Positions 25,528 through 35,736 are shown, numbered from the stretch's first letter. The stretch: 64,000 nucleotides of DNA from Bacteroidota bacterium (GCA_020444515.1 JAHLKX010000006.1:124001-188000), one strand, 5' to 3'. Notes: generated by a model from the letters alone, not told the origin. Numbers and translations are program-made.

Positions 25528-27582
25528 ATGGCTGATAGTAAGAAATTTGCGCGTCATACGGTTACTTCGGCATTGCCCTATGCCAATGGTCCCATTCACA
25601 TCGGTCATCTGGCCGGCGTCTATGTTCCGGCCGATATTTATGTAAGATACCTGAGATCAAAGGGAGAAGATGTCGTTTTTATTGGAGGATCGGATGAACA
25701 TGGTGTCCCCATAACGATCAAAGCGCGGCAACAAGGGGTTACACCTCAACAGATCGTTGATAAATATCATGGAATGATCAAAAAGGCATTTGAAGAATTT
25801 GGAATTTCCTTCGATATCTATTCCAGGACTTCCAACAAGATCCATCATGAAACGGCCTCCTCTTTTTTTAAAACGCTTTATGATAAAGGGGAATTTATTG
25901 AACGCACTTCGGAACAATATTATGATGAAGCTACAAATCACTTCCTTGCCGATCGCTATATAACCGGAACCTGCCCGCACTGTAATTACGAAAAAGCATA
26001 TGGAGATCAGTGTGAAAATTGTGGAACATCCTTAAGTCCCAAAGATCTGATCAATCCGGTATCTGTTTTAAGTGGGAATAAGCCTGTAAAGAAGGAAACC
26101 AAACACTGGTATCTTCCGCTTGACCAATATGAGCCCTGGCTGAGGGATTGGATCGTGGAAGGACATCGTGACGATTGGAAAACCAATGTTTATGGCCAGT
26201 GTAAGTCATGGATAGATCAGGGCCTTCAGCCAAGGGCCGTTACCCGCGACCTGGACTGGGGCGTAAAAGTACCCATCGCGGGTACCGACGGGAAAGTGCT
26301 CTATGTATGGTTTGATGCTCCCATTGGTTATATTTCTGCCACCCGGGAATGGGCACAAAAAACAGGTAAAAACTGGGAAACATACTGGAAAAATGAAGAT
26401 ACGCGATTGATCCATTTTATTGGCAAAGACAATATTGTTTTTCATTGCATCATTTTCCCGTCGATGCTGAAACAGGAGGGAAGTTTTATTCTCCCCGATA
26501 ATGTGCCGGCCTTTGAATTCCTGAATCTCGAAAACGATAAAATATCCACCTCGCGTAACTGGGCTGTTTGGTTGCATGAATATCTGGAAGATTTTCCCGG
26601 GAAACAGGATGTTTTGCGGTATGTGCTTACAGCCAATGCACCGGAAACAAAAGACAATGACTTTACCTGGAAAGACTTCCAGGCAAGGAATAATAATGAA
26701 TTACTTGCCATTTTCGGTAATTTTATTAATCGAACCCTTGTGCTAACGCAAAAGTATTTCGAGGGCAAAGTTCCCGAGATGGAAGACTTGAATGATTATG
26801 ACAAATCGGTACTGGTTGAAATGAAAGATTTTCCGATGAAGGTCGGGACAAGCCTCGAAAACTTCAGGTTTCGTGAAGCCCTCAATGAAATGATGAACCT
26901 GGCCAGGCTGGGCAATAAATACCTGACGGACTCTGAGCCCTGGAAACTTTATAAAACGAATGAAGGCCGGGTTAGAACCATCTTGAATATTTCGCTTCAG
27001 ATCTGTGCCAATCTCTCCATTGTTGCCCGTCCTTTTTTACCTTTTTCAGCGGATAAACTGGCCGATCTTTTGAATTTAGATAAATTCAGTTGGAAGGATT
27101 CGGGCAGGACCGATTTACTTGCAGCGGACCACCCTTTAAACCCACCTCAGTTTTTATTTGATAAAATTGAAGATGAACAAGTAGAATATCAAATGCAGAA
27201 ATTGATGAATACCCGAATAGAGAATCAGGCCAAAGTTCCGGTTAATCCTGCCAAAGAAAATATTGAATACGAAGATTTTGCAAAACTGGATATCCGTGTA
27301 GGAACGATCATTGAAGCCGAAAAAGTTCCTAAAACAAAAAAACTCCTGAAATTAAAGATCGATACCGGAATTGATCAACGGATAGTCGTATCGGGAATTG
27401 CCGAACATTATGATCCTGCAAAAATTGTCGGGCAAAAAGTGAGTATCCTGGTGAATCTGGCTCCCAAAAATTTGCGGGGAATTGAATCCAATGGGATGAT
27501 CCTGTCTGCCGAGGACAGTGAAGGACGATTGTGTTTTGTCGCACCGATCTCCGAGTTTGAAAATGGTAGTGAAATCAAATAA
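25528..27582 (+). CDS. metG: Methionyl-tRNA synthetase with C-terminal tRNA-binding domain
   Basis: Charges tRNA-Met. In the 684-residue protein the class I signatures are HIGH at 24-27 and KISTS (in [10 protein letters not shown]) near 340. The zinc knuckle reads CPHC and CENC around 145-160. The last 110 residues ([39 protein letters not shown]) are the EMAP-like tRNA-binding domain that makes the enzyme a dimer. The frame is open back to TTG 25486, but ATG 25528 fits both family length and the -7 box. The Nudix gene follows 55 bases downstream. Confidence 0.97.
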   Translation: MADSKKFARHTVTSALPYANGPIHIGHLAGVYVPADIYVRYLRSKGEDVVFIGGSDEHGVPITIKARQQGVTPQQIVDKYHGMIKKAFEEFGISFDIYSRTSNKIHHETASSFFKTLYDKGEFIERTSEQYYDEATNHFLADRYITGTCPHCNYEKAYGDQCENCGTSLSPKDLINPVSVLSGNKPVKKETKHWYLPLDQYEPWLRDWIVEGHRDDWKTNVYGQCKSWIDQGLQPRAVTRDLDWGVKVPIAGTDGKVLYVWFDAPIGYISATREWAQKTGKNWETYWKNEDTRLIHFIGKDNIVFHCIIFPSMLKQEGSFILPDNVPAFEFLNLENDKISTSRNWAVWLHEYLEDFPGKQDVLRYVLTANAPETKDNDFTWKDFQARNNNELLAIFGNFINRTLVLTQKYFEGKVPEMEDLNDYDKSVLVEMKDFPMKVGTSLENFRFREALNEMMNLARLGNKYLTDSEPWKLYKTNEGRVRTILNISLQICANLSIVARPFLPFSADKLADLLNLDKFSWKDSGRTDLLAADHPLNPPQFLFDKIEDEQVEYQMQKLMNTRIENQAKVPVNPAKENIEYEDFAKLDIRVGTIIEAEKVPKTKKLLKLKIDTGIDQRIVVSGIAEHYDPAKIVGQKVSILVNLAPKNLRGIESNGMILSAEDSEGRLCFVAPISEFENGSEIK

Positions 27583-27637
27583 CAGCCGGATGATTTCTGT
27601 TGTTGAATCCAGTCATTATTTATAAATTGTTGAAGTT

Positions 27638-28069
27638 ATGCCTTTCACCTACGATTATCCACGACCAGCGCTTACCGTTGATGCTGTTATTTTCAGAAAA
27701 ATTAACCAGGAATTAGAGGTTTTGTTGATTCAACGTAAAAATTATCCATTTGAAGGAATGTGGGCACTGCCGGGTGGATTTGTTGACATGGATGAAACCG
27801 TTGAGGATGCTGTCGTAAGGGAGCTTTATGAAGAAACCGGATTAAAAATTGAAAAACTGGAACAACTCCATACTTTTAGTGCATTGGGGCGTGATCCAAG
27901 AGGAAGGACGGTTTCAGTTACTTTTTTTGGAATCATTGGGGGTCAATCCTCCCAGGTGCAGGGTGGAGACGATGCCATGGATGCTAAATGGTTCAAAATG
28001 AATCAAATTCCCCACCTTGCCTTTGATCATATCGAGGCTGTAAACATGGCACTCAAACAAATAAATTAG
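27638..28069 (+). CDS. Nudix hydrolase
   Basis: A 143-residue protein with a perfect Nudix box at residues 47-69 (G-x5-E-x7-REUxEExGU; REL at 61-63, EETGL at 65-69). The start PALTVDAVIFRKINQELEVLLIQRK and the later GRDPRGRTVS resemble ADP-ribose and related pyrophosphatases. Substrate not certain: ADP-ribose or an oxidised nucleotide are both possible. It lacks the winged-helix tail of NrtR regulators. It may be co-transcribed with metG. Confidence 0.9.
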   Translation: MPFTYDYPRPALTVDAVIFRKINQELEVLLIQRKNYPFEGMWALPGGFVDMDETVEDAVVRELYEETGLKIEKLEQLHTFSALGRDPRGRTVSVTFFGIIGGQSSQVQGGDDAMDAKWFKMNQIPHLAFDHIEAVNMALKQIN

Positions 28070-28110
28070 TCTGTATACATTAATTTCATTAGATTACAGG
28101 CAAAATTTAA

Positions 28111-28141
28111 TTTGGTTTTTCATAAAATCTTTCTACATTTG
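28111..28141 (+). promoter_or_regulatory. Consensus promoter of the giant T9SS gene
   Basis: TTTG at 28111-28114, exactly 19 bases, then a perfect TACATTTG at 28134-28141. The leader before ATG 28197 would be about 50 bases. One of the strongest promoter matches in the window, in line with the codon bias of the gene. Confidence 0.65.
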
Positions 28142-28196
28142 TTGTTCAGAAAAAAAATGAATCATTAAATCATTTCCTTACTAAATTTTAATCATT

Positions 28197-31100
28197 ATGA
28201 AAATTTTTACAAAAATTGGACTTGCACTCTTGGTAGGATTACTATCTACGAGTATGCTTTGGGCCCAAACTTCTGCCAAAGAGGTTGGGCCAAGATCGAA
28301 AATGGCGGGTATTCCAATTGCAAGTGAAGCGATATTTGACTTGCAGTTTGACTGGCCCGTGTATGATGGTAGTGGTGAAGCCGGTATCGAAACCGATGGC
28401 ACCTACATTTACACTTCCATGTGGAATGGTGCCGGCGAATTCCAAAAGTATGATCTGGCAGGTAACTGGGTTGAAACCTTTACCGTTGCCGGTTCTGCAG
28501 GATGCCGTGACATTGCTTATGATGGCACCTATTTTTATGGTGGTGCTGCATCCACAACGGTATTTCAAATGGACTTCGGAACAGCCAGTATGGTCAGTAC
28601 CTTCACTGCACCAACTCAGGTAAGGGCTATTGCTTACAATGAGGACGAAGGTGCATTTTATGCCAACAACTGGGGATCAGACATCACCAAATTTGATATG
28701 TCTGGTGCTAACCTGGGAGCATTTGCTGTCGGTCCTACTGGTGATAGCTACTATGGATTTGCCTATCAGGGAGCTTCTTATTGCGGTGACGGCCCATTTC
28801 TTTGGGGTTATGCCCAGGTAGGAGCCACACAGAACGAACTGGTTCAAATATCATTGCCCGCTGGAACTGAAACCGGAACTTACTTTGATGTAGGATCTAT
28901 AGCCGCGGTCGGAACTGGTATTGCCGGTGGTCTGGCTATTTCTGATGGCCTTGTTACTGGTTATTGGACCATTATGGGTACTGCTCAGAATGTTGATATC
29001 TGGGGATTGGAACTTTGTGTTTCCGGACCATTACCAGCAAACGACATCGGTGTTCAGTCAATTACTTCTCCTGTTACAGGAGTTGACCTTACAAGTGCTG
29101 AACCGGTAACCATTCTGGTTAAAAATTATGGTACAGACACACAAACCAACTTCGATGTTTCCTTCTCACTTGATGGTGGAACCCCTGTTGTTGAAAGTGT
29201 ATCAACTACACTTAACAGTGGAGAAACTTATGAACATACTTTTGCTACAACGGTAGACTTATCAGCTTATGGTTCTTATAGTTTTGAAGCTTGTGCTGAT
29301 TTAACCGGCGACGAAAATGCTGCTAATGACTGCGCTTCCAAGACCGTTGAAAACCTTGCACCTTCATATTGTGATGCAAGTACATCCATTGAGGATGAGT
29401 TTATTGCCAATGTTCTTTGCGGCGATATCGATAACTCAAGTGGTTGGCAAGGTGGTGTAGCAGATTACACTGATATTTCCACTTCCATCGAACCTGGAAT
29501 GTCGGAAGACATTACAGTTACCAATGGAAATGCATGGACCTCTGATAAAGTCACCTGCTGGGTTGACTGGGGAATGGATTACACTTTTGATGTTGGAACA
29601 GATGAAGAATTTATTCTGACAAATGATGGTACTGGTGCTGTATTTACTGGTGCCATTGCTGTACCTGCAGGAACAGCGCCTGGTGACTATAGAATGAGGG
29701 TTCGTATGTCTTACAGCACTGATCCGGTTCCTTGCGGAGTTATGTCTTATGGTGAAGTTGAAGACTACACAATCAATGTTCCCGGTGGTTTGGAATATTG
29801 CGAAGCTTCCGGTGGTGGCGATGAATTCATCGACGGTGTTGTTTTTGGTGACATCAATACCATGGGTTCAGGTGAAAACGGATATGAAGATTTCACCGCA
29901 CTGTCAACCGATGTTGAACAAGGTGGTACTTATACAATGACCGTTTACAACGGTAATTCATACTCTTCTGATGACTGGGGTATATGGATCGACTTTAACG
30001 TTGATGGAACATTTGCTGATGATGAAATGCTGATTTGTGATGTCAGTAACGGTGGTGACATCATCGAATATGACATTGACATCCCTTCCGACGCTCCTAT
30101 GGGATCAACCCGTATGCGGGTGCGTCTGAAATACAGCGGTAGCGACTGTCCATTCGATCCTTGTGGAACAACAACTTATGGTGAAGTTGAAGACTATACA
30201 GTTAATGTTGTTGAAGGAAGCGGCTCAACTGCTGTTTGCGAAGACTTTGATGCTCTGACTGTCGGTGGTTATGTTGCTGATCAAATTGGTAGCCCATTAT
30301 GGACAACCTGGTCGAATGCTCCGGGTACAGCAGAAGATGCTACTGTATCTGATCTGTATTCAACCAGCCCAAGTAATTCAATGCTCGTAAGTGGTACCAA
30401 TGATATGGTTAATCTGTTCTCAGAAACCAACCTTGAAAGTGGTGCTTATCAATATGACTTTAATATCTATGTTCCAACAGGATTCACCGGATATTTCAAC
30501 CTTCAGAAGGATGTTGTTCCCGGCACAGAGTGGGGCTTCCAGGCCATGTTTGAAGATGACATGACCATTGTTGTTGATGGTGGTGCTGCAGCTGCAGCTG
30601 TAATTCCTTACGATTACGATACCTGGTATGCCATTACCCTGATTGTTGACCTGGATGCTGACTGGTGCCAGTTCTTTATTGATGGAACACTTGAGCATGA
30701 ATATCAGTGGACATTAGGTACATTTGGTACCGCTGGTGCTTTAACACTTGGTGGTGCCAATTTCTACGCCAATCCTGGTGCCGGTGGAACACCTCCGGGT
30801 GCACATTTCGATGACATCTGTTTTGATGTTCTTCCAACTATGGAAACAGCGCGTGTCCAGGCTATTCATAACTCAGCAGATCTTGCTGCAGAAGTTGTTG
30901 ATGTTTGGTTAGATGATGTATTATTACTCGACAACTTCGAATTCAGGACCGCATCTCCATTCGTTGATGCTCCTGCAGGAGTTGAATTTACCCTGGCTGT
31001 TAAAGGCCCGGATAGCACTACACCGGATGATCCGCTATGGTCACAGACTTATACCCTTGATGCAGATGAAACATATATCCTGGTTGCGGAAGGTATTGTT

Positions 31101-34100
31101 AGCCCTTCGGGTTATACTCCTCCAACACCATTCGATATTGCTGTTTATCCAATGGGACGTGAAGAGGCTACTGTAGCTACAAATACTGATGTATTGGTAA
31201 ATCACGGTTCTACCGATGCTCCCACTGTTGATGTTTATGAAATCGGAGTTGGAGCTGGTGAAATCATTGATGATCTGAGTTATTTTGATTTTGCTGGTTA
31301 CCTCGAATTGGGAACCCTTGATTATGTATTGGATGTACGTGATGAAACAGGTACTACCTCTGTAGCAAAATATCAGGCTCCTTTGGCCACACTTGGTCTT
31401 GATGGAGCAGCGATTACAGTTGTTGCTTCTGGATTCCTGGATCCATCAAACAACAGTAATGGACCTGCTTTTGGTCTTTGGGTTGCACTTGCTTCCGGTG
31501 GACCACTGGTAGAACTTCCATTATATGAAGAACCTCAGAATTGTGAAGATTTTGATGATCTGACTGTTGGTGGTTATGTTGCACAGCAAATTGGTACTCC
31601 TCTTTGGACTACCTGGAGTGGTGCTCCGGGTACAGCAGAAGATGCTACTGTATCTGATCTGTATTCAACCAGCCCAAGTAATTCAATGCTCGTAAGTGGT
31701 ACCAATGATATGGTTAATCTGTTCTCAGAAACCAACCTTGAAAGTGGTGCTTATCAATATGACTTTAATATCTATGTTCCAACAGGATTCACCGGATATT
31801 TCAACCTTCAGAAGGATGTTGTTCCCGGCACAGAGTGGGGCTTCCAGGCCATGTTTGAAGATGACATGACCATTGTTGTTGATGGTGGTGCTGCAGCTGC
31901 AGCTGTAATTCCTTACGATTACGATACCTGGTATGCCATTTCCCTCATTGTTGACCTGGATGCCGACTGGTGCCAGTTCTTTATTGATGGCAACCTTGAA
32001 CACGAATATCAGTGGACCTTAGGTACTTTTGGTACTGCTGGTGCCTTGACATTGGGTGGTGCTAACTTCTATGCCAATCCTGGTGCAGGTGGAACACCTC
32101 CGGGTGCTCACTTTGATGATGTGTGCTTCCAGCAACTGGAAAGCCTTGCTCCTCCATTGAATCTTGAAGCGATGGTGGAAGACAATGATGTGATGCTGAC
32201 ATGGGATCCTCCGGCAGGTGACAAAGGAAGCTTTACAGCAACTGGTGTTACCATTGGTGCTGGTACAGCCGAAAAATCACCAAGTGCCAAGAATGATCCT
32301 ATCCCAACGGATGATCTGTTCGATCTGTTATTTGACTGGCCCGTGTATGATGGTAGTGGTGAAGCCGGTATTGAAACCGATGGAACCTATATCTATACTT
32401 CCATGTGGAATGGTGCTGGTGAATTCCAGAAATATGATTCAGATGGAAACTGGATTGAAACCTTCACCGTTGCTGGCTCTACCGGATGCCGTGATATCGC
32501 TTATGACGGTACGTATTTTTATGGTGGTGCTGCTTCTACAACGGTATTCCAAATGGACTTTGATGCTGCAACGATGGTGAGCACATTTACTGCTCCGACC
32601 CAGGTTCGTGCAATCGCTTACAACGAAGTTGACGATGCATTCTATGCCAATAACTGGGGTTCTGCCATTACCAAATTTGATATGGCAGGTGCAAATCTCG
32701 GAAGTTTCCCTGTAGGACCAACTGGCGACAGCTATTATGGTTTTGCCTTTGATAATTACAGTGGTGGAACATACCTGTGGGGTTATGCCCAGGTAGGTGC
32801 AACTCAAAATGAACTCGTTCAGATTTCACTACCTGATGGTACTGAAACCGGAACATATTTCGATGTTGGATCCGTTGCAGCCGTTGGAACCGGTATTGCC
32901 GGTGGTCTGTGTATCGATGGCATGATCGTTCCTGATGTATGGACCATTATTGGTACGTCACAGAATGTGAACATCTGGGGTCTTGAACTCGCCGGTGGTG
33001 GCATGTCTGATATTTCCTACAATGTATACCGTGATGGTATGATGATTGGAAATACAACAAGCTTGAACTACACCGATATGGACCTTGAAAACGGTACGTA
33101 TGAATATTATGTAACTGCTGTTTATGTAGAAGGTGAATCAGGACCTTCCAATACGGTTGAAGCCATTGTTGATGTACAGGTTACTGATTGTTACGACTTT
33201 GATGACTTAACAGTTGGTGGATATGTTGCTGAGCAATTAGGTTTACCATGGACTACCTGGAGTGGTGCAGTTGGTGATCCTGAGGATGCTCCTGTAACTG
33301 ATGCTCAATCGAACAGCGGTGACAACTCATTCCAGGTAAATGCTTCTACTGTTGATCTTGTATTCCAATTTGGTGATGATCCAATCTCCGAAGGACAGTG
33401 GTTGTACTCACATTTCATGTATGTACCTTCAGGATTCTCCGGATACTTCAATGTTCAGGCTGAACCAACACCTGGTGTTGACTGGAACATCGAACTCTAT
33501 TTCGATGATGGTGGTACTGGTTCATTTGCTGGTCAGTCGACCGAGACATTTGAATATGATCAGGATATGTGGTTCCTCGTTGAAGTGAACTACGACTTCG
33601 AATCCGGATATGCCGTTGTCATGTTTGACGGCGAAGAGATCATGTGGTTTGAAAATACACTGACAATTGGTGGAATTGACTATTACGGTTCAACCAGTGG
33701 TGGTGACCCGGGTGCATATTATGATGACGTTTGCTTCGGCGCAGGATTCGAATATACACCGACACTGCCTCCTGGACCAACCAACCTGACGGGACCGGCT
33801 TCTGTTACAGCGGGTGAAGACATCGTTCTGAACTGGGATGCTCCTGCTACAGGCGCTGAACTTCAATGGGATAGCGGAATCAACGATGATGCAATCGGCC
33901 TGACCAATGGTGGTACATTCAGTGTTGCTTCTCACTGGGAGCCTGCTGACCTGACACCTTACGATGGAATGATGCTTGAAGAGATCACCTTCTTTGCTGG
34001 TGATTATCCGGGACCAACTTTCACCATGAAAGTTTGGACGGGTGCATCAGCCACTGAGGTTTCAAGCGAGCCTGTTGCAAGCTTTGTTCAAAACGACTGG

Positions 34101-34880
34101 AATACAGTTGCTCTGTCGACTCCGGTTATGATCGATGCTTCACAAGACTTGTGGTTTGGTTATGAAACTACAAACGCTGCAGGTGAATTCCCAGCAGGTT
34201 GTGATGCCGGACCAGCCATTCAAACCTATGGTGATATGATCCTGAACGGCGGCGCATGGTCATCACTCTATGTACTTACAGGTGGTGCGATTGATGCCAA
34301 CTGGAACCTGATTGGTTCTGCTTCCTATGGTGATGGCAGTAAAGCTTCGGTTTCTGTACCGATGGTTAAAGCAGAAGCTCCTGTTAATAACAGTGGTAGC
34401 TATGCATCTCTTGGATTTGGTTCAGGTAAGAAATATGTACCTTCAGCTAGTAAAGCTCTGTTAGGTTATAATGTATACCGCGATGACGTGATGATCAATG
34501 GTGCACTGGTTACTGAAACCACGTATACCGATAACATTGCTGTACCAGGTATCTATGATTATTATGTAACAGCAGTTTGGGATGAAGGTGAATCAGATCC
34601 TTCCAATACATGGACTGTTGATGTTCAAACCGGAATCAATGAGAATGTCTTGGGTGCAACCCAGGTATTCCCGAACCCGGCTAAAGAACTCGTCAACATT
34701 TCATCTGACTTTACAATCAATTCCGTAACGGTTTACAACTTCGCCGGACAGGTGGTTGCAAACGAAAAAGTGAACGGAAATGAATACCAGGTCAATGTTA
34801 CCCAATTCCAACCCGGAATCTATGTATTCCAGATCAGCACTGCCGAAGGCATGGCTAATTACAGGATTGTTGTTGAGTAA
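28197..34880 (+). CDS. Giant modular T9SS surface protein with duplicated domains
   Basis: A 2227-residue secreted protein. Signal peptide to Ala23 (SMLWAQ). Modules in order: propeller-like domain A (about 46-280); CARDB-like domain (281-388); two GEVED domains (391-530, 533-672, each ending YGEVEDYT); lectin/LamG-like domain 1 (about 681-878, ending HFDDICF); a DUF4397-like domain pair (882-1105); LamG-like domain 2 (1116-1311); a fibronectin-like domain split by propeller-like copy B (about 1372-1602); LamG-like domain 3 (1665-1847); a second split fibronectin-like domain with a different insert (about 1862-2140); T9SS sorting domain (2157-2227, VFPNPAKEL, FQPGIYVFQI). Codons are strongly biased to GGT, GCT and ACT, which suggests high expression. 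No catalytic motif is seen; a carbohydrate-binding adhesin is the best guess. A strong terminator follows. Confidence 0.85.
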   Translation: MKIFTKIGLALLVGLLSTSMLWAQTSAKEVGPRSKMAGIPIASEAIFDLQFDWPVYDGSGEAGIETDGTYIYTSMWNGAGEFQKYDLAGNWVETFTVAGSAGCRDIAYDGTYFYGGAASTTVFQMDFGTASMVSTFTAPTQVRAIAYNEDEGAFYANNWGSDITKFDMSGANLGAFAVGPTGDSYYGFAYQGASYCGDGPFLWGYAQVGATQNELVQISLPAGTETGTYFDVGSIAAVGTGIAGGLAISDGLVTGYWTIMGTAQNVDIWGLELCVSGPLPANDIGVQSITSPVTGVDLTSAEPVTILVKNYGTDTQTNFDVSFSLDGGTPVVESVSTTLNSGETYEHTFATTVDLSAYGSYSFEACADLTGDENAANDCASKTVENLAPSYCDASTSIEDEFIANVLCGDIDNSSGWQGGVADYTDISTSIEPGMSEDITVTNGNAWTSDKVTCWVDWGMDYTFDVGTDEEFILTNDGTGAVFTGAIAVPAGTAPGDYRMRVRMSYSTDPVPCGVMSYGEVEDYTINVPGGLEYCEASGGGDEFIDGVVFGDINTMGSGENGYEDFTALSTDVEQGGTYTMTVYNGNSYSSDDWGIWIDFNVDGTFADDEMLICDVSNGGDIIEYDIDIPSDAPMGSTRMRVRLKYSGSDCPFDPCGTTTYGEVEDYTVNVVEGSGSTAVCEDFDALTVGGYVADQIGSPLWTTWSNAPGTAEDATVSDLYSTSPSNSMLVSGTNDMVNLFSETNLESGAYQYDFNIYVPTGFTGYFNLQKDVVPGTEWGFQAMFEDDMTIVVDGGAAAAAVIPYDYDTWYAITLIVDLDADWCQFFIDGTLEHEYQWTLGTFGTAGALTLGGANFYANPGAGGTPPGAHFDDICFDVLPTMETARVQAIHNSADLAAEVVDVWLDDVLLLDNFEFRTASPFVDAPAGVEFTLAVKGPDSTTPDDPLWSQTYTLDADETYILVAEGIVSPSGYTPPTPFDIAVYPMGREEATVATNTDVLVNHGSTDAPTVDVYEIGVGAGEIIDDLSYFDFAGYLELGTLDYVLDVRDETGTTSVAKYQAPLATLGLDGAAITVVASGFLDPSNNSNGPAFGLWVALASGGPLVELPLYEEPQNCEDFDDLTVGGYVAQQIGTPLWTTWSGAPGTAEDATVSDLYSTSPSNSMLVSGTNDMVNLFSETNLESGAYQYDFNIYVPTGFTGYFNLQKDVVPGTEWGFQAMFEDDMTIVVDGGAAAAAVIPYDYDTWYAISLIVDLDADWCQFFIDGNLEHEYQWTLGTFGTAGALTLGGANFYANPGAGGTPPGAHFDDVCFQQLESLAPPLNLEAMVEDNDVMLTWDPPAGDKGSFTATGVTIGAGTAEKSPSAKNDPIPTDDLFDLLFDWPVYDGSGEAGIETDGTYIYTSMWNGAGEFQKYDSDGNWIETFTVAGSTGCRDIAYDGTYFYGGAASTTVFQMDFDAATMVSTFTAPTQVRAIAYNEVDDAFYANNWGSAITKFDMAGANLGSFPVGPTGDSYYGFAFDNYSGGTYLWGYAQVGATQNELVQISLPDGTETGTYFDVGSVAAVGTGIAGGLCIDGMIVPDVWTIIGTSQNVNIWGLELAGGGMSDISYNVYRDGMMIGNTTSLNYTDMDLENGTYEYYVTAVYVEGESGPSNTVEAIVDVQVTDCYDFDDLTVGGYVAEQLGLPWTTWSGAVGDPEDAPVTDAQSNSGDNSFQVNASTVDLVFQFGDDPISEGQWLYSHFMYVPSGFSGYFNVQAEPTPGVDWNIELYFDDGGTGSFAGQSTETFEYDQDMWFLVEVNYDFESGYAVVMFDGEEIMWFENTLTIGGIDYYGSTSGGDPGAYYDDVCFGAGFEYTPTLPPGPTNLTGPASVTAGEDIVLNWDAPATGAELQWDSGINDDAIGLTNGGTFSVASHWEPADLTPYDGMMLEEITFFAGDYPGPTFTMKVWTGASATEVSSEPVASFVQNDWNTVALSTPVMIDASQDLWFGYETTNAAGEFPAGCDAGPAIQTYGDMILNGGAWSSLYVLTGGAIDANWNLIGSASYGDGSKASVSVPMVKAEAPVNNSGSYASLGFGSGKKYVPSASKALLGYNVYRDDVMINGALVTETTYTDNIAVPGIYDYYVTAVWDEGESDPSNTWTVDVQTGINENVLGATQVFPNPAKELVNISSDFTINSVTVYNFAGQVVANEKVNGNEYQVNVTQFQPGIYVFQISTAEGMANYRIVVE
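28332..29010 (+). repeat. Propeller-like domain, copy A
   Basis: Encodes the N-terminal domain beginning DWPVYDGSGEAG. It is repeated in diverged form at about 32316-32985. The longest exact match I traced is 41 bases (28347-28387 against 32331-32371), an offset of 3984 bases, which is a multiple of three. Confidence 0.8.
30317..30635 (+). repeat. 319-bp exact direct repeat, copy 1
   Basis: Identical base for base, as read, to 31622-31940, 1305 bases (435 codons) downstream in the same frame. It lies inside LamG-like domain 1. The flanking parts of the two domains are related but differ at many bases. Confidence 0.95.
31622..31940 (+). repeat. 319-bp exact direct repeat, copy 2
   Basis: Second copy of the 30317-30635 sequence, within LamG-like domain 2. 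Identity stops sharply: after the shared GCCATT copy 1 continues ACCCTGATT and copy 2 TCCCTCATT. Confidence 0.95.
32316..32985 (+). repeat. Propeller-like domain, copy B (inserted in a fibronectin-like domain)
   Basis: Diverged second copy of 28332-29010. It sits between the first strands (LNLEAMVEDNDVMLTWDPP) and the last strands (YNVYRDGMMIG, YYVTAVYVEGES) of a fibronectin type III-like domain. Confidence 0.75.
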
Positions 34881-34897
34881 TCACTGACAGATAAAAA

Positions 34898-34930
34898 TGA
34901 AAAGGGCGGCCACTGGCCGCCCTTTTTTAT
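34898..34930 (+). terminator. Strong intrinsic terminator, probably bidirectional
   Basis: Stem GGGCGGCC (34904-34911), loop ACT, stem GGCCGCCC (34915-34922), then six T. A-tract before the stem makes it work for both strands, between the convergent giant gene and elbB. Confidence 0.92.
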
Positions 34931-34946
34931 TTCAAAGAAAAAAATG

Positions 34947-35594
34947 TTACATCTTTTCCATCATGGCCTTCACCACATTATTGGCCCCTTCATCAATCTG
35001 AACGATATTGGCATCCAGCATATAACAGGGTGTTGTGAAAAGATTATGCTGCGCATCATAAACCACTTCTCCATGGGTGGTTTTTTCGTGGATGGCTCCC
35101 AATTTTTCAACGGCAGCGACTGTGGAGCTATCATCCCCAATGGTTATCCTCGACTGATGAATGACTTTGGCAAGGATCACAGGCGCAATACACAAGGCAC
35201 CAATGGGATTCCCCATTGCATGTGTTGATCCGATTGCTTTTTCTACATCCTCATTCACCTTACAATCGGCTCCTTTGAATGCAAAATCGGAGAGGTTTTT
35301 GGCCGCACCAAATCCTCCGGGTAATATCAGGGCATCAAAATCAGCAGGATTATACGTTTTTAAATCCCGAATCTGTCCCCGGGCAATCCTGGCCGATTCA
35401 ACCAAAACATTCCGGGTTTCTTTCATTTCCTCCCCTGTCAGGTGATTGATCACATGATGCTGGTTGACATCGGGAGCAAATATTTCAAAGGTCGCTCCAT
35501 TCTTCATAATGGCCAGCATAGTCAGTGTGGCTTCATGGATTTCGGAACCATCAAAAACCCCGGAACCCGATAAAATAACTGCAAATTTTTTCAT
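34947..35594 (-). CDS. elbB: ElbB-type DJ-1/PfpI family protein
   Basis: A 215-residue protein of the isoprenoid-biosynthesis-protein ElbB group (sigma cross-reacting protein 27A), DJ-1/PfpI superfamily; the E. coli homologue has weak glyoxalase III activity. Landmarks are KKFAVILSGSGVFDGSEIHE at the N-terminus, ILPGGFGAAKNLSDFA, and the nucleophile-elbow Cys in GALCIAPV. I start at ATG 35594 (MKKFAV); the frame opens further to TTG 35615 but this adds seven residues without support. Function in the cell remains unclear. Confidence 0.93.
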   Translation of the reverse strand: MKKFAVILSGSGVFDGSEIHEATLTMLAIMKNGATFEIFAPDVNQHHVINHLTGEEMKETRNVLVESARIARGQIRDLKTYNPADFDALILPGGFGAAKNLSDFAFKGADCKVNEDVEKAIGSTHAMGNPIGALCIAPVILAKVIHQSRITIGDDSSTVAAVEKLGAIHEKTTHGEVVYDAQHNLFTTPCYMLDANIVQIDEGANNVVKAMMEKM

Positions 35595-35711
35595 AGCGAT
35601 AATATTTTGATTCAACTCACTTTACATTAATTCCGCTACCTTTGAACGGATTATATAAAAAATCCAAAGGTTTTGCGAATTTACCCATTTTATAGCTTTC
35701 ATCAAAACCGC

Positions 35712-35719
35712 TATTTTTG
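35712..35719 (+). promoter_or_regulatory. Exact -7 box for amn-holA
   Basis: TATTTTTG, followed by GCA, 17 bases before ATG 35737. A second exact box, TACCTTTG, is at 35637-35644. Neither has a TTTG at 19 bases. Confidence 0.4.
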
Positions 35720-35736
35720 CACTAAATAATAATTCA

